Source: Afifella pfennigii DSM 17143 (lineage in GTDB: Bacteria > Pseudomonadota > Alphaproteobacteria > Rhizobiales > Afifellaceae). Taken from it: 64,000 nucleotides of DNA. Where the stretch lies: positions 186,001-250,000 of the forward strand of contig NZ_JHZK01000001.1 in NCBI RefSeq assembly GCF_000688515.1. Reading direction: 5' to 3'. This document shows positions 28,005-36,148 of the stretch, in pieces (positions within the stretch are counted from its first letter, which is position 1; the number at the start of each line of letters is the position of its first letter). A program made the translations under genes and the position numbers. The notes below the pieces were generated by a model. It had not been told where the DNA came from. It ran no database searches and saw only the letters and a program-made list of their open reading frames with translations.

Positions 28005-28815
28005 CGACTTCTTCGCCCGCGCGCTTCTCGCCGGCATCGGCGTCGCCCTCATCGCCGGCCCCCTCGGCTGTTTCGTCGTCTGGCGCCGCATGGCCTATTT
28101 CGGCGACACCATGGCCCATTCGGCGCTTCTGGGCGTCGCCCTGGCGATCCTCTTCGACATCGATTTGACGCTCGGCGTCTTTGCCGTGGCCGCTTCCGTC
28201 TCGCTCGGCCTCCTGGCCTTGTCGCGCCGCGGCGCCCTGCCAGCCGACGCTCTCCTTGGCATCCTTTCCCATTCCACCCTTGCCCTCGGCCTCGTCATCA
28301 TCGCCTTGATGACCTGGGTGCGGGTCGACCTCACCGGCTATCTCTTCGGCGACATCCTAGCCGTTTCGCGCCTCGACCTCGCCGTCATCTGGGGTGCTGG
28401 CGCGCTCGCCCTTGGCCTCCTTCTGCTCATCTGGCGGCCCTTGCTCGCCGGCTCCGTCAGCGAGGAAATCGCCCTTGCCGAAGGCCTTGCCGCGGAGCGC
28501 GCCCGTCTCGTCTTCATGCTCCTCATGGCCGGCATCATCGCCGCCGCCATGAAGATCGTCGGCATCCTTCTCATCACCTCGCTGCTCATCATTCCGGCCG
28601 CCACCGCGCGCCGCTTCGCCAAAACCCCGGAGGCGATGGCGTTTCTCGCCTCCGCCATAGGCGTCGTTGCCGTCCTCGCCGGCCTTTTCGGCTCGCTCAG
28701 CTTCGACACGCCCTCCGGCCCTTCCATCGTGGTGGCGGCGCTTGTCGTCTTTCTCCTCAGCCTCCTGCCCGCGCCCTGGCGCATTGCGGGCGGCGTCGCG
28801 GGCCCCCGCCGATGA
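27997..28815 (+). CDS. znuB: Zinc ABC transporter permease ZnuB
   Basis: Inner-membrane permease, 272 residues, with about eight hydrophobic segments (LLAGIGVALIAGPLGCFVVW, LGVALAILFDIDLTLGVFAV, IIAAAMKIVGILLITSLLIIPAA and others). MAYFGDTMAHSALLGVAL is the conserved family-3 permease block. The ATG at 27997 has GGAGG upstream inside the znuC coding end, giving an 8-bp overlap; the longer frame starting earlier reads out of phase with znuC and is not real. Its stop overlaps zur as ATGA. Confidence 0.93.
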   Translation: MLDDFFARALLAGIGVALIAGPLGCFVVWRRMAYFGDTMAHSALLGVALAILFDIDLTLGVFAVAASVSLGLLALSRRGALPADALLGILSHSTLALGLVIIALMTWVRVDLTGYLFGDILAVSRLDLAVIWGAGALALGLLLLIWRPLLAGSVSEEIALAEGLAAERARLVFMLLMAGIIAAAMKIVGILLITSLLIIPAATARRFAKTPEAMAFLASAIGVVAVLAGLFGSLSFDTPSGPSIVVAALVVFLLSLLPAPWRIAGGVAGPRR

Positions 28816-29204
28816 GCGCGGCGCCGGATCTCACCCGCAACCAAGAGCTCGTCCTCGGCACGCTTTTGCGCGTCGACGGGCCGCTCAGCGCCTATCAGAT
28901 CCTCGACGAATTGCGCGGCGAGGGGCTGCGCGCGCCGCTGCAGGTCTACCGCGCCCTCGACAAGCTTACCGAGATGAAGCTCGTCCACCGCATAGAGACG
29001 CTGAACGCCTTCGTGGCCTGCTCCCATCATGCCGAGCATGCCGGCGAGACGGTCGCCTTCGCCATCTGCGAGGCCTGCGGCAAGGTCACCGAATTCTCCG
29101 ACCCCGCCCTCCAGAAGCAGATCGGCGCCTGGACGCGAAGGCACGATTTCCTGCCGGCCCGCACGACGCTGGAGATCAAGGGGCTGTGCGCGGCCTGTCG
29201 CTAA
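28812..29204 (+). CDS. zur: Zinc uptake regulator Zur (Fur family)
   Basis: A 130-residue Fur-family repressor. The winged helix carries NQELVLGTLLRVDGPLSAYQILDELR and LQVYRALDKLTEMKLVHRIE. Metal sites include the CEACGK pair and the C-terminal GLCAACR pair (structural zinc), and the His cluster in ACSHHAEHAGE. Being the last gene in znuCB-zur, overlapping znuB by 4 bp, it is best called Zur rather than Fur, and likely represses its own operon and znuA when zinc is abundant. Confidence 0.9.
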   Translation: MSAAPDLTRNQELVLGTLLRVDGPLSAYQILDELRGEGLRAPLQVYRALDKLTEMKLVHRIETLNAFVACSHHAEHAGETVAFAICEACGKVTEFSDPALQKQIGAWTRRHDFLPARTTLEIKGLCAACR

Positions 29205-29222
29205 CTCGGCGCTGACACCGGA

Positions 29223-30008
29223 TCAGCCGACGCTCGCTGCCGTGTCCTTGTCGCGCGCCTCTTTCGTCAGCCGCACCAGCATCGGCCGATATTCCTCCAC
29301 GCTTTCCACCGTCTTCGGAAAGGCGAGCCGCACCACCTTGTCCCCGGCGACGAGATCGAGCCCTTCCGGATCGAGCGTGGCGATCTGCCAGCCTTCTTTC
29401 GGCTCCTTCACCTTGCACAGGACCCGCGCATAGAGCGCGATCGCATCGGCATGATCGATGTTCATGTGATGCACCGCCCCCTCTTCGAAGGCCTCCAGCG
29501 CCGCGACCGGCCCCCGCGCCACGAGCAACTGCCGGCGCTCCAGATAGAAAGCCTTGCCGAAGCCGCCATTGAGGTCGGCCCGCTCCGGCTCGATGCGGAA
29601 GAAGGAGAAATCGCCGAAATCCACGTAGAGCCCGGCCTTCGGCTGGCGCGCGAGATAGCGCCGGCGGATGCGCACATGCTCCTCGGTGCGCTTTTCGATG
29701 CGCCGCGCCGTGCCGACGAGGCTGAGGCGGGGATGGGCCAGCGGATCGCCCCTTCCCGGCTCGCCGACAAGGAGCGAGCAGCGCGGATCGGCGTCGAGAG
29801 CCTGGCGGTGGATGGCCAGCTCGGAGATGAGGATGATCGGCGCGCCGTCCATATCCGTCGCCAGCGCCGTGCGGCTTGCCAGCGGATGGCCGCTCTCAGG
29901 GTCAAGAACGGCAAGGGCGCCGAAGCGTGCGCAGCGCAAGATGCGCTTGGCCTGTACCTGCGCTTCTTCGTTGGCGAGCCGCACCAGTTCCTTGCGATCG
30001 CGTACCAC
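29223..30008 (-). CDS. HugZ-like haem-utilisation/PPOX-class FMN-binding protein
   Basis: A 261-residue protein of the pyridoxamine-phosphate-oxidase fold linked to DUF2470. The N-terminal half has GALAVLDPESGHPLASRTALATD and LSELAIHRQALDADPRCSLL-like blocks (ISELAIH), the usual PPOX core. GDFSFFRIEPERADLNGGFGKAFYL and the C-terminal MNIDHADAIALYA match HugZ-family proteins, some of which degrade haem. I start it at GTG 30006-30008 because GGGAGGAGG stands just upstream; a TTG 60 bp earlier is in frame. It converges on zur with 18 bp between them. Haem-related role is family-based. Confidence 0.8.
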   Translation of the reverse strand: MVRDRKELVRLANEEAQVQAKRILRCARFGALAVLDPESGHPLASRTALATDMDGAPIILISELAIHRQALDADPRCSLLVGEPGRGDPLAHPRLSLVGTARRIEKRTEEHVRIRRRYLARQPKAGLYVDFGDFSFFRIEPERADLNGGFGKAFYLERRQLLVARGPVAALEAFEEGAVHHMNIDHADAIALYARVLCKVKEPKEGWQIATLDPEGLDLVAGDKVVRLAFPKTVESVEEYRPMLVRLTKEARDKDTAASVG

Positions 30009-30193
30009 TTCCTCCTCCCGCCCCTTCTGACGTTGCCCTACGGCAATTGGGCCAGCTTTGCTCCTCAAAAGGTTCTAGGCCGGCACGATCGGCATCGCCA
30101 GAAGCTCAAGACGCATGAGCCCGAGACTGAAGCACAGCTGCAACACCTTGCCATTGCCCTTTGCCGGTCTTGCGACAGGTTCCGTCCTGACGA

Positions 30194-30211
30194 CCAACCT
30201 CACACCAGGAG
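30194..30211 (+). promoter_or_regulatory. Leader sequence shared with the DUF2177 gene
   Basis: The leader CCAACCTCACACCAGGAG upstream of the dehydrogenase gene closely matches the leader at 34599-34617: 15 of 16 bases agree over AACCTCACAC(C/A)AGGAG. Part of it is the ribosome-binding site, but the AACCTCACAC portion is not explained by that. Confidence 0.45.
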
Positions 30212-30225
30212 CAAAGGAAGCCAAG

Positions 30226-31017
30226 ATGGAGGAAACGGCGGCACCGGGCCGATCGCAGGCGGGAAAGCGCGCCTGGATCACCGGGGCGAGCACCGGCATC
30301 GGCCGCGCGCTCGCCCTGCGTCTTGCCGGGCAGGGATGGAGCGTTGCTGTAAGCGCCAGGAGCGCGCAGAAGCTGGAAGCGCTGGCACGCGAGGCGCAAG
30401 CCCTCCAAGGCTCGATCCACGCTATCCCGCTGGACGTGACGGAGCCGCACGCCAATGAGGAGGCGATGCAAGCTGTCGAGCGCGCCATCGGCCCGGTCGA
30501 CCTCGTCGTTCTCAATGCCGGCACCTTCACCCCCTTCACCGCCAAGGAATTCTCCCTGGAAGCCTTCCGCAAGACGATCGACGTCAATGTGCTTGGCGCC
30601 GTGAACGGCCTGGGAGCCGTCATTCCCCGCTTTCTGGAGCGCCGCGCGGGCCACATCGCCGTCGTCGCTTCCGTCGCCGGCTATGTCGGCCTGCCGCGCG
30701 CCGCCGCCTATGGCGCCAGCAAGGCGGCGCTCATCAATATGTGCGAATCGCTCCATCCGGACCTTGGCCGCAAGGGCGTCACCCTCAGCGTCATCAATCC
30801 CGGCTTCGTCGACACGCCGATGACGGAGACCAACGATTTCCCGATGCCCTTCATCGTCTCCACCGAGAAGGCGGTCGACGCCATCGTGGCCGGGCTTGAA
30901 AAGAAGCGCTTCGAGATCGTCTTTCCCTGGCAGATGGCGCTGACGATGAAGCTTCTGCGGCTCCTGCCCTATCCGCTTTTCTTCGACGTCACCCGCCAGA
31001 TGCTGCGCCGGCGCTGA
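30226..31017 (+). CDS. Short-chain dehydrogenase/reductase
   Basis: A 263-residue NAD(P)-dependent oxidoreductase. ITGASTGIGRALALRLA is the cofactor-binding loop, LNAG is the structural motif, and VASVAGYVGLPRAAAYGASKAAL carries the Ser-Tyr-Lys catalytic set. The C-terminal segment MALTMKLLRLLPYPLFF is hydrophobic and may attach it to the membrane or a lipid substrate. AGGAG and AAGGAAG lie ahead of ATG 30226. It converges on the cyclopropane-synthase-like gene 8 bp away; with its neighbours it suggests lipid modification. Confidence 0.85.
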   Translation: MEETAAPGRSQAGKRAWITGASTGIGRALALRLAGQGWSVAVSARSAQKLEALAREAQALQGSIHAIPLDVTEPHANEEAMQAVERAIGPVDLVVLNAGTFTPFTAKEFSLEAFRKTIDVNVLGAVNGLGAVIPRFLERRAGHIAVVASVAGYVGLPRAAAYGASKAALINMCESLHPDLGRKGVTLSVINPGFVDTPMTETNDFPMPFIVSTEKAVDAIVAGLEKKRFEIVFPWQMALTMKLLRLLPYPLFFDVTRQMLRRR

Positions 31018-31025
31018 CTGGTCCC

Positions 31026-32243
31026 CTATCGACGCTCCAAGAGGAACTGGCCGACATCCAGGCGTCCGTCGCGAAAGCCGACGATGCAGTAATTGAGATA
31101 GTAGCGCCACAGCCGGCGGAAACGCTCGTCGAAGCCGAGCTTCTCGATTTCCGGCCAGCCGGCGAGGAACGCCTTTTCCCAGCGCAGCAGCGTCTCGGCG
31201 TAATCGTGGCCGAAGAAGAAGGCGTCGGCGATGAAGAACCCAGCCTCGCGCGCCCTCGTCTCGAAGACTTCCCGCGAGGGCAACAGGCCGCCGGGAAAGA
31301 TATAGCGCTGGATGAAATCCACCCGCCGCCGGTAGTCCAGAAAGCGGATATGGTCGAGCGTGATCGTCTGGACGAGCGCCTGCCCGCCGCGTTTCAGGCG
31401 TCGGCCGAGAACGGCGAAGTAATCCGGCCAATGCGCCTCGCCGACGGCCTCGAACATCTCGATGGAGACGATCTTGTCGTAACGCCCGCCCGCGTCGCGG
31501 TAATCTTCCAGGCGGATCTCGGCGCCATCGGCGAGCCCCGCGGCCGCGAGCCGCTCCCTGGCCCATTGGGCCTGGCGTTGCGAAAGCGTCAGGCCGGTGA
31601 CGTGGCAGCCGCGCTCGCCGGCGGCGAATTCGGCAAAGCCGCCCCAGCCGCAGCCGATCTCCAGCACCCTGTCGCCGGGCCTCAGCTCCAGAACATCGGC
31701 GATACGGGCGTATTTCGCCCGCTGCGCCGCCTCCATCGTCATCTGCGGCTCGGTGAAGAGCGCCGCCGAATAGGTCATCGTCGCGTCGAGCCAGGCGGCG
31801 TAGAACTCGTTGCCGAGATCGTAATGGGCGGCGATGTTGCGCTTGGAGCCCTTGCGCGTATTGGCGCGCTTCAAATGCCAGAGCCGGTCGCCCCATTCCT
31901 TGACGCGCGACAGCGCCAGCGCCGGCCCGTCGATCGGATCGTTGACCAGCGCGAATTCCAGAAAGTCGGCGAGATCCGGCGAGGACCACTCGTTGGCGAT
32001 ATACGATTCGGCAAGCCCCATGGCTCCGCCGACGACGAGGCGTGAGACGAGGCGCCCGCTATGAATGTGGATGGCCGCCGAAGGGCCGTCCTCGCGGCCA
32101 ACGGCGCGATAGACCGTGCCGTCCGGAAAATGTACGGCGAGCTCACCCTTGCGCGTTCCGGAGGCGATCAGCCGGGCAAGGCGCTGCCAGGGCCGATCGA
32201 CAAGCCGCTGGCGCGCAATGGATCGTTCCTCCGCATGGCTCAT
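31026..32243 (-). CDS. Cyclopropane-fatty-acyl-phospholipid synthase-like methyltransferase
   Basis: SAM-dependent enzyme that methylates a double bond of membrane phospholipid acyl chains. It has 405 residues. The SAM site is in LRPGDRVLEIGCGWGGFAEFAA; VTGLTLSQRQAQWAR, KIVSIEMFEAVGEAHWPDYF and IQRYIFPGGLLPS are classical CFA synthase blocks. An N-terminal lipid-binding region precedes the catalytic domain. Its ATG overlaps the DUF1365 stop as TGATG. Being in a DUF1365/FAD-oxidase operon, it may make methyl-branched or furan-type lipids instead of plain cyclopropanes. Confidence 0.88.
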   Translation of the reverse strand: MSHAEERSIARQRLVDRPWQRLARLIASGTRKGELAVHFPDGTVYRAVGREDGPSAAIHIHSGRLVSRLVVGGAMGLAESYIANEWSSPDLADFLEFALVNDPIDGPALALSRVKEWGDRLWHLKRANTRKGSKRNIAAHYDLGNEFYAAWLDATMTYSAALFTEPQMTMEAAQRAKYARIADVLELRPGDRVLEIGCGWGGFAEFAAGERGCHVTGLTLSQRQAQWARERLAAAGLADGAEIRLEDYRDAGGRYDKIVSIEMFEAVGEAHWPDYFAVLGRRLKRGGQALVQTITLDHIRFLDYRRRVDFIQRYIFPGGLLPSREVFETRAREAGFFIADAFFFGHDYAETLLRWEKAFLAGWPEIEKLGFDERFRRLWRYYLNYCIVGFRDGRLDVGQFLLERR

Positions 32244-33037
32244 CAGGCTTTTCCCCCCTGTTCCTTGTCATACCGTACAATTGTCGTGGCGATTCGCTCG
32301 GGCGCCGGAGCATGCCGGAAGACGGGCACGCCTTTCCACCATAGCCGCAAAGCCTCGAAATGAATGGCGCCGATGACCTTCAGTGTCATCAACGGATAGG
32401 CGATCAGCGCCCGCGCCAGAACAGCGTCGCTCAGCGGCCGGCGCGCTCCGGTGAAGGCGGCGACGAGCAGCGGGCCCTCTTCGTCCTCCTCGCCGATGCG
32501 CACCGACACCCGCTCGCCCGGCGGCTCGACGGTGAAGCGGTAGCGGCATTCCATCGGGATGAAGGGCGAGACATAGAGAAGCTTGTCGCATGCCTGCTCG
32601 ACCGTGCGCCCCTCCCCCGCCACCGGAATCACATAGGTGCGCCTCTCGCCGAAGGTGTTGCTGACCTCGTAGAGGATGCCCGCCAGCCGGCCCGAAGCGG
32701 CATGGCAGAAATAGACGGTAAGCGGGTTGAAGACGTAGCCGAAGAGACGCGGATAGACCAGAACGCGCACCGGCCCGCCGGTCTCGATATCGGCCTCTTC
32801 CAGCCGCTCGCGCACCCAGGCCTTCAGCCGCCCGGGCTGCCCGTCGCCGTGATCGGCCTCGAAAAAGCTGAAGACGGCCCGCCGGTCATGGCCGAACAGG
32901 CGCAGTTTCTTGTCGAGCGCCGGCAGCTCGTCGAGATCGACGAGCAGCGAGAACACCCGGTAGCTGAGCCGATGTCGGCGCGGCTTCAGGCGCGTATGCA
33001 CCACGGTGCCGGCATAGAAGGCAGATGCGTCACTCAT
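32243..33037 (-). CDS. DUF1365 protein
   Basis: A 264-residue protein with family blocks FYAGTVVHTRLKPRRHRLSYRVFSLLVDLDEL, VLVYPRLFGYVFNPLTVYFCH and ILYEVSNTFGERRTYVIPV. DUF1365 genes usually neighbour CFA-synthase-like and FAD-dependent oxidoreductase genes; function unknown, with a lipid-modification role inferred from context. It overlaps the FAD gene by 4 bp and the methyltransferase gene by 1 bp, so the three proteins are likely made in fixed ratio. No clear membrane segment. Confidence 0.85.
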   Translation of the reverse strand: MSDASAFYAGTVVHTRLKPRRHRLSYRVFSLLVDLDELPALDKKLRLFGHDRRAVFSFFEADHGDGQPGRLKAWVRERLEEADIETGGPVRVLVYPRLFGYVFNPLTVYFCHAASGRLAGILYEVSNTFGERRTYVIPVAGEGRTVEQACDKLLYVSPFIPMECRYRFTVEPPGERVSVRIGEEDEEGPLLVAAFTGARRPLSDAVLARALIAYPLMTLKVIGAIHFEALRLWWKGVPVFRHAPAPERIATTIVRYDKEQGGKA

Positions 33038-34410
33038 TCCGCGGCTAACAGATGGGGCGAAAGGCTGATCCGGCCAGACTCATCCGCCACCTTCCAGGGA
33101 CGGCGCACGCCACCCGCCGCCTCGGCCGCCGCGAGCCCCGCCTGCAGCGCGTCCTCGTGGAAGCCGTAGCCGAAATAGGAACCGGCGAAATAGGTCCGCC
33201 GCCTTCCTTGCAGGCGCCAGAGATCGGCCTGCGCGGCGATCGCCGCCTGATCGAAGACCGGGTGGGTGTAGTCGAACGCGGCGATTGTCCTGTCGGCCCT
33301 GACCGGCCGCGGCGGATTGAGGCTGACGAAGAGCGGATGGGCGGGCGGAAGGTTCTGCAGGCGGTTCATCCAATAGGTGACGGAAAGCGGTCTGTCCTCG
33401 CCGCCCCGCCCGTCGTCGCCCCACCGTTCGCCTTTCAGCCGGTCATCGATGACGTTCCAGCTCGACCAGACGCGCCGCCTTGTCGGCATCAGCGCCTCGT
33501 CCTGGTGAAGGACGGCGCGATTTGCCGAATATCGGAAGGCGCTGAGGCTGGTCCATTCCACCGGATCGGCGTCGCCAAGCAGCGCCAGGGCCTGGTCGGC
33601 ATGGGTGGCGATCACCGCCGCGTCGAAGAAGTCGGCATGGCCCGCTTCGTCCCTCACCGTGACGCCGTCCTCCTTGCGCGTGACCTCGGCCACCTTCGTG
33701 CCGCCCCTCAGCTCGGCGCCGCTATCGGCCACAATGCGCTCCACATAGCGCCGGCTGCCGCCGCTGACGGTGCGCCAGGGCGGCCGGCCGGAAAGCAGAA
33801 GCAGGCCGTGGCTGTGAAAGAAGCGCACGAAGGCGAGCGCCGGGAAGGCACCGATCTCCGCCGGGCTCGCCGACCAGATGGCGCCGGCCATCGGCAAGAG
33901 ATGGTCCTCCACGAAGGCGGCGCCGTAGCGCCCCTCTTCGAGATACTCCGCGAGCGTCAGGCTCTCCGTCCTTCCCGCCCCCAGCAGCGAGGGCGCCTCC
34001 CGATAAAAGCGCGTGAGATCCTTCAGCATCGCCCAAAAGCGCGGGCTGACGATATTGCCGCGCCGGCCGATGAGACCGTTGAGCCCGCTGCCGCAATATT
34101 CCACGCGCCCGCCGTGGAGCGAGACCGCAAGCGACATGTCGGAGGGCTCGGTGGCGACGCCAAGATGGGCGAACAGCGCCACCAGATTGGGATAATTGAG
34201 CTCGTTGTAGACGATGAAGCCGGTATCGACCGACAGTCCCTTTTCCGGCAGCTCCACCGTGTTGCTGTGCCCGCCCGGCCGGCTCTCGGCCTCGTAGAGC
34301 ACCACCTCGTGGCGCTGGCTCAACAGCCAGGCGGCCGAAAGCCCGGCGATGCCGGAACCGATCACCGCCATCCGCCGGCCCGGCTCTGCGGGCCGAAGCG
34401 TTCCGCTCAT
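33034..34410 (-). CDS. FAD-dependent amine-oxidase-like oxidoreductase
   Basis: A 458-residue flavoprotein. The dinucleotide-binding fold is MAVIGSGIAGLSAAWLLSQRHEVVLYEAE, followed by RPGGHSNTVELP, VDTGFIVYNELNYPNLVALF and, at the C-terminus, YFAGSYFGYGFHEDALQAGLAAAEA. This is the NAD(P)-binding/amino-oxidase type found with DUF1365 and CFA synthase. I start at ATG 34408-34410 after GGGGAGAACC. First gene of the three-gene minus-strand operon; its promoter lies in 34411-34600. It may oxidise a methylated acyl chain, but that is inference. Confidence 0.87.
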   Translation of the reverse strand: MSGTLRPAEPGRRMAVIGSGIAGLSAAWLLSQRHEVVLYEAESRPGGHSNTVELPEKGLSVDTGFIVYNELNYPNLVALFAHLGVATEPSDMSLAVSLHGGRVEYCGSGLNGLIGRRGNIVSPRFWAMLKDLTRFYREAPSLLGAGRTESLTLAEYLEEGRYGAAFVEDHLLPMAGAIWSASPAEIGAFPALAFVRFFHSHGLLLLSGRPPWRTVSGGSRRYVERIVADSGAELRGGTKVAEVTRKEDGVTVRDEAGHADFFDAAVIATHADQALALLGDADPVEWTSLSAFRYSANRAVLHQDEALMPTRRRVWSSWNVIDDRLKGERWGDDGRGGEDRPLSVTYWMNRLQNLPPAHPLFVSLNPPRPVRADRTIAAFDYTHPVFDQAAIAAQADLWRLQGRRRTYFAGSYFGYGFHEDALQAGLAAAEAAGGVRRPWKVADESGRISLSPHLLAAE

Positions 34411-34598
34411 TGGTTCTCCCCTCTTTCGGCGCAAAAGTAACGCCTTCTCTACGAAGGGGAAGACGCACGGGATTTCGCCGGCAGGAATTTTTCCAGCCGC
34501 GGCGGCGCCCCCCCAAGCCTGAAGGGCGTCTTACCCCCCTCGCCGCCGTCATCTGCGGACCTATAACCTTGCACCGGGCACCGCCCGTTCCAGCGAAG

Positions 34599-34617
34599 CC
34601 AAACCTCACACAAGGAG
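34599..34617 (+). promoter_or_regulatory. Leader sequence shared with the dehydrogenase gene
   Basis: CCAAACCTCACACAAGGAG stands directly before the DUF2177 start, matching the leader at 30194-30211. Both genes flank the three-gene minus-strand lipid operon and face the same way, which suggests co-regulation. Confidence 0.45.
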
Positions 34618-34623
34618 AGCCCC

Positions 34624-35028
34624 ATGCCGAAAACGATTATTGCCTATCTGATGACCGCGATCGTCTTCTTCGGCATCGATTATGTCTGGCTGAGCCAGAT
34701 GGGCGGCACCTTCTACAAGGACCGGCTGGGCGAATTGATGGCGGAGCGGCCGAATTTCGCCGTCGCCGGCCTCTTCTATCTCGTCTATGTCGGCGGTCTC
34801 GTCTACTTCGCCGTCTGGCCGGCGCTCGTCTCCGGCTCCTGGACAACGGCGCTCGTCGCCGGCGCCCTCCTCGGCTTCGTCGCCTACGGCACCTACGACA
34901 TGACCAACCTCGCCACGCTGAAGAACTGGCCGGTCTCCGTGACGATCGTCGATGTCGTCTGGGGAACCTGCCTCACCGGCTTTTCCGCCCTCGCCGGCTA
35001 TTTCCTGACGCGCTGGGTGAGCGGGTAG
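34624..35028 (+). CDS. DUF2177 membrane protein
   Basis: A 134-residue inner-membrane protein with four predicted spans: TIIAYLMTAIVFFGIDYVWL, AVAGLFYLVYVGGLVYFAVW, TALVAGALLGFVAYGTYDM and VDVVWGTCLTGFSALAGYFL. The DYVWL and YGTYDMTNLATLK signatures match DUF2177, unknown in function. AAGGAGAG precedes the ATG. In several alphaproteobacteria such genes sit beside CFA-synthase/DUF1365 clusters linked to oxidative or singlet-oxygen stress; here it is divergent from the FAD gene. Confidence 0.85.
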   Translation: MPKTIIAYLMTAIVFFGIDYVWLSQMGGTFYKDRLGELMAERPNFAVAGLFYLVYVGGLVYFAVWPALVSGSWTTALVAGALLGFVAYGTYDMTNLATLKNWPVSVTIVDVVWGTCLTGFSALAGYFLTRWVSG

Positions 35029-35137
35029 TAAAATGGCGGAGAGGACGGGACCGCGGTCCAACGTTCTAAAGCAGAGAAAATAGGATCAGAGGGGCTGGCG
35101 CGGGCACCAGCCGCCGCCTGCTCTCTCAAGTCTCTGA

Positions 35138-36148
35138 TCACTCCATCGGCGTCGCGGGTGGAAAGCTCCAGCTTCCGTCGAGGATCTCTTCGCGCGGGCG
35201 ATAGAGACGCACCAGGTAGTTCCAGCCCTCCACGATGGGCAGGCAGTTCGGCCGGCCGTCCTCGCAGGCGCCGAAGTGAATCGTGGTGCTGCCGTCGTCG
35301 TTCGCTTCGGCGGTCACGTTGTTGTAGGAATAGACGCCAGCATCGTTGAGCGGCATGAACCCCTCCGCATCATAGAGCGTGACCGACCAGAATCCGTCCA
35401 CCGGCACGTCGCTGACCGTGAGCGCATGGGGGGTCTTGCCGTCGTTCGCCTCGGGCGCGAAGCTGAGGTAGTTCGCGTCTTCGGCACGGAAGCCGCCCCA
35501 GCAGCAGGCGACGCCGAGCATTTGGTCAAGTTGCCTCACATCCTGCTTCATGCCGAAGAAGGGCGCGGTGTTCTCGACCTCGCCCCCGAGCAGGTTGAGC
35601 GCGTCGCGCATCTCGCGCATCCGGTCGGTGTCCCACTCCGGCAGGTCCAGCGTGCCCGGATCGGCCTGCGTCACGAGCAGATCGTCTTGCGCTTGCCTGG
35701 CGGCGTCCATATCGACCGGATCGTTGGGGTCGGCGAAGGTCCGCACGATGGCGAAAACATAGCGCGTACCGATCTTGTCCTGCGTGATCTCATGCTCGCC
35801 GGCCTCGTAGATGCCGGGGAAAATATCGTGATTCTGGCTGACGAGCAGGAGCGATTGATACCGGTCGCCCACTTCCGGCATCGTGATCGTCAACGGCTCG
35901 CTAAGATCGAACACGGCGACGGAGTAGAGCGTGTCGCGATTGCCGCGAATGGTGATCTGGTTGTTGACGTCGTAGAGTTCGCGGAAATGGTCGAACTTGC
36001 CGAAGCTGTCATAGCTGTCGACATAGCTCTTCATCTGCTCGTCCGATTCCGCCCGGGCGTAGCTGTCGAGCGTCACCGGCTCTTGCGCCCAGGCGCCGAA
36101 GGCGGCGATCAGGATAAGCGCCGCAGCGTAGGCGGTAATCTTCATCAT
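35138..36148 (-). CDS. Exported DUF1254/DUF1214 protein (short paralogue)
   Basis: A 336-residue secreted protein with signal peptide MMKITAYAAALILIAAFGAWAQ. The DUF1254 part spans about residues 35-150 (NNQITIRGNRDTLYSVAVFDLSEP, YQSLLLVSQNHDIFPGIYEAG). The C-terminal DUF1214 part has FWSVTLYDAEGFMPLNDAGVYSYNN and NYLVRLYRPREEILDGSW. Its start overlaps the stop of the longer paralogue by one base, and two tandem ATGs follow CCGGAG. Function unknown; location is periplasmic or secreted. Confidence 0.82.
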   Translation of the reverse strand: MMKITAYAAALILIAAFGAWAQEPVTLDSYARAESDEQMKSYVDSYDSFGKFDHFRELYDVNNQITIRGNRDTLYSVAVFDLSEPLTITMPEVGDRYQSLLLVSQNHDIFPGIYEAGEHEITQDKIGTRYVFAIVRTFADPNDPVDMDAARQAQDDLLVTQADPGTLDLPEWDTDRMREMRDALNLLGGEVENTAPFFGMKQDVRQLDQMLGVACCWGGFRAEDANYLSFAPEANDGKTPHALTVSDVPVDGFWSVTLYDAEGFMPLNDAGVYSYNNVTAEANDDGSTTIHFGACEDGRPNCLPIVEGWNYLVRLYRPREEILDGSWSFPPATPME

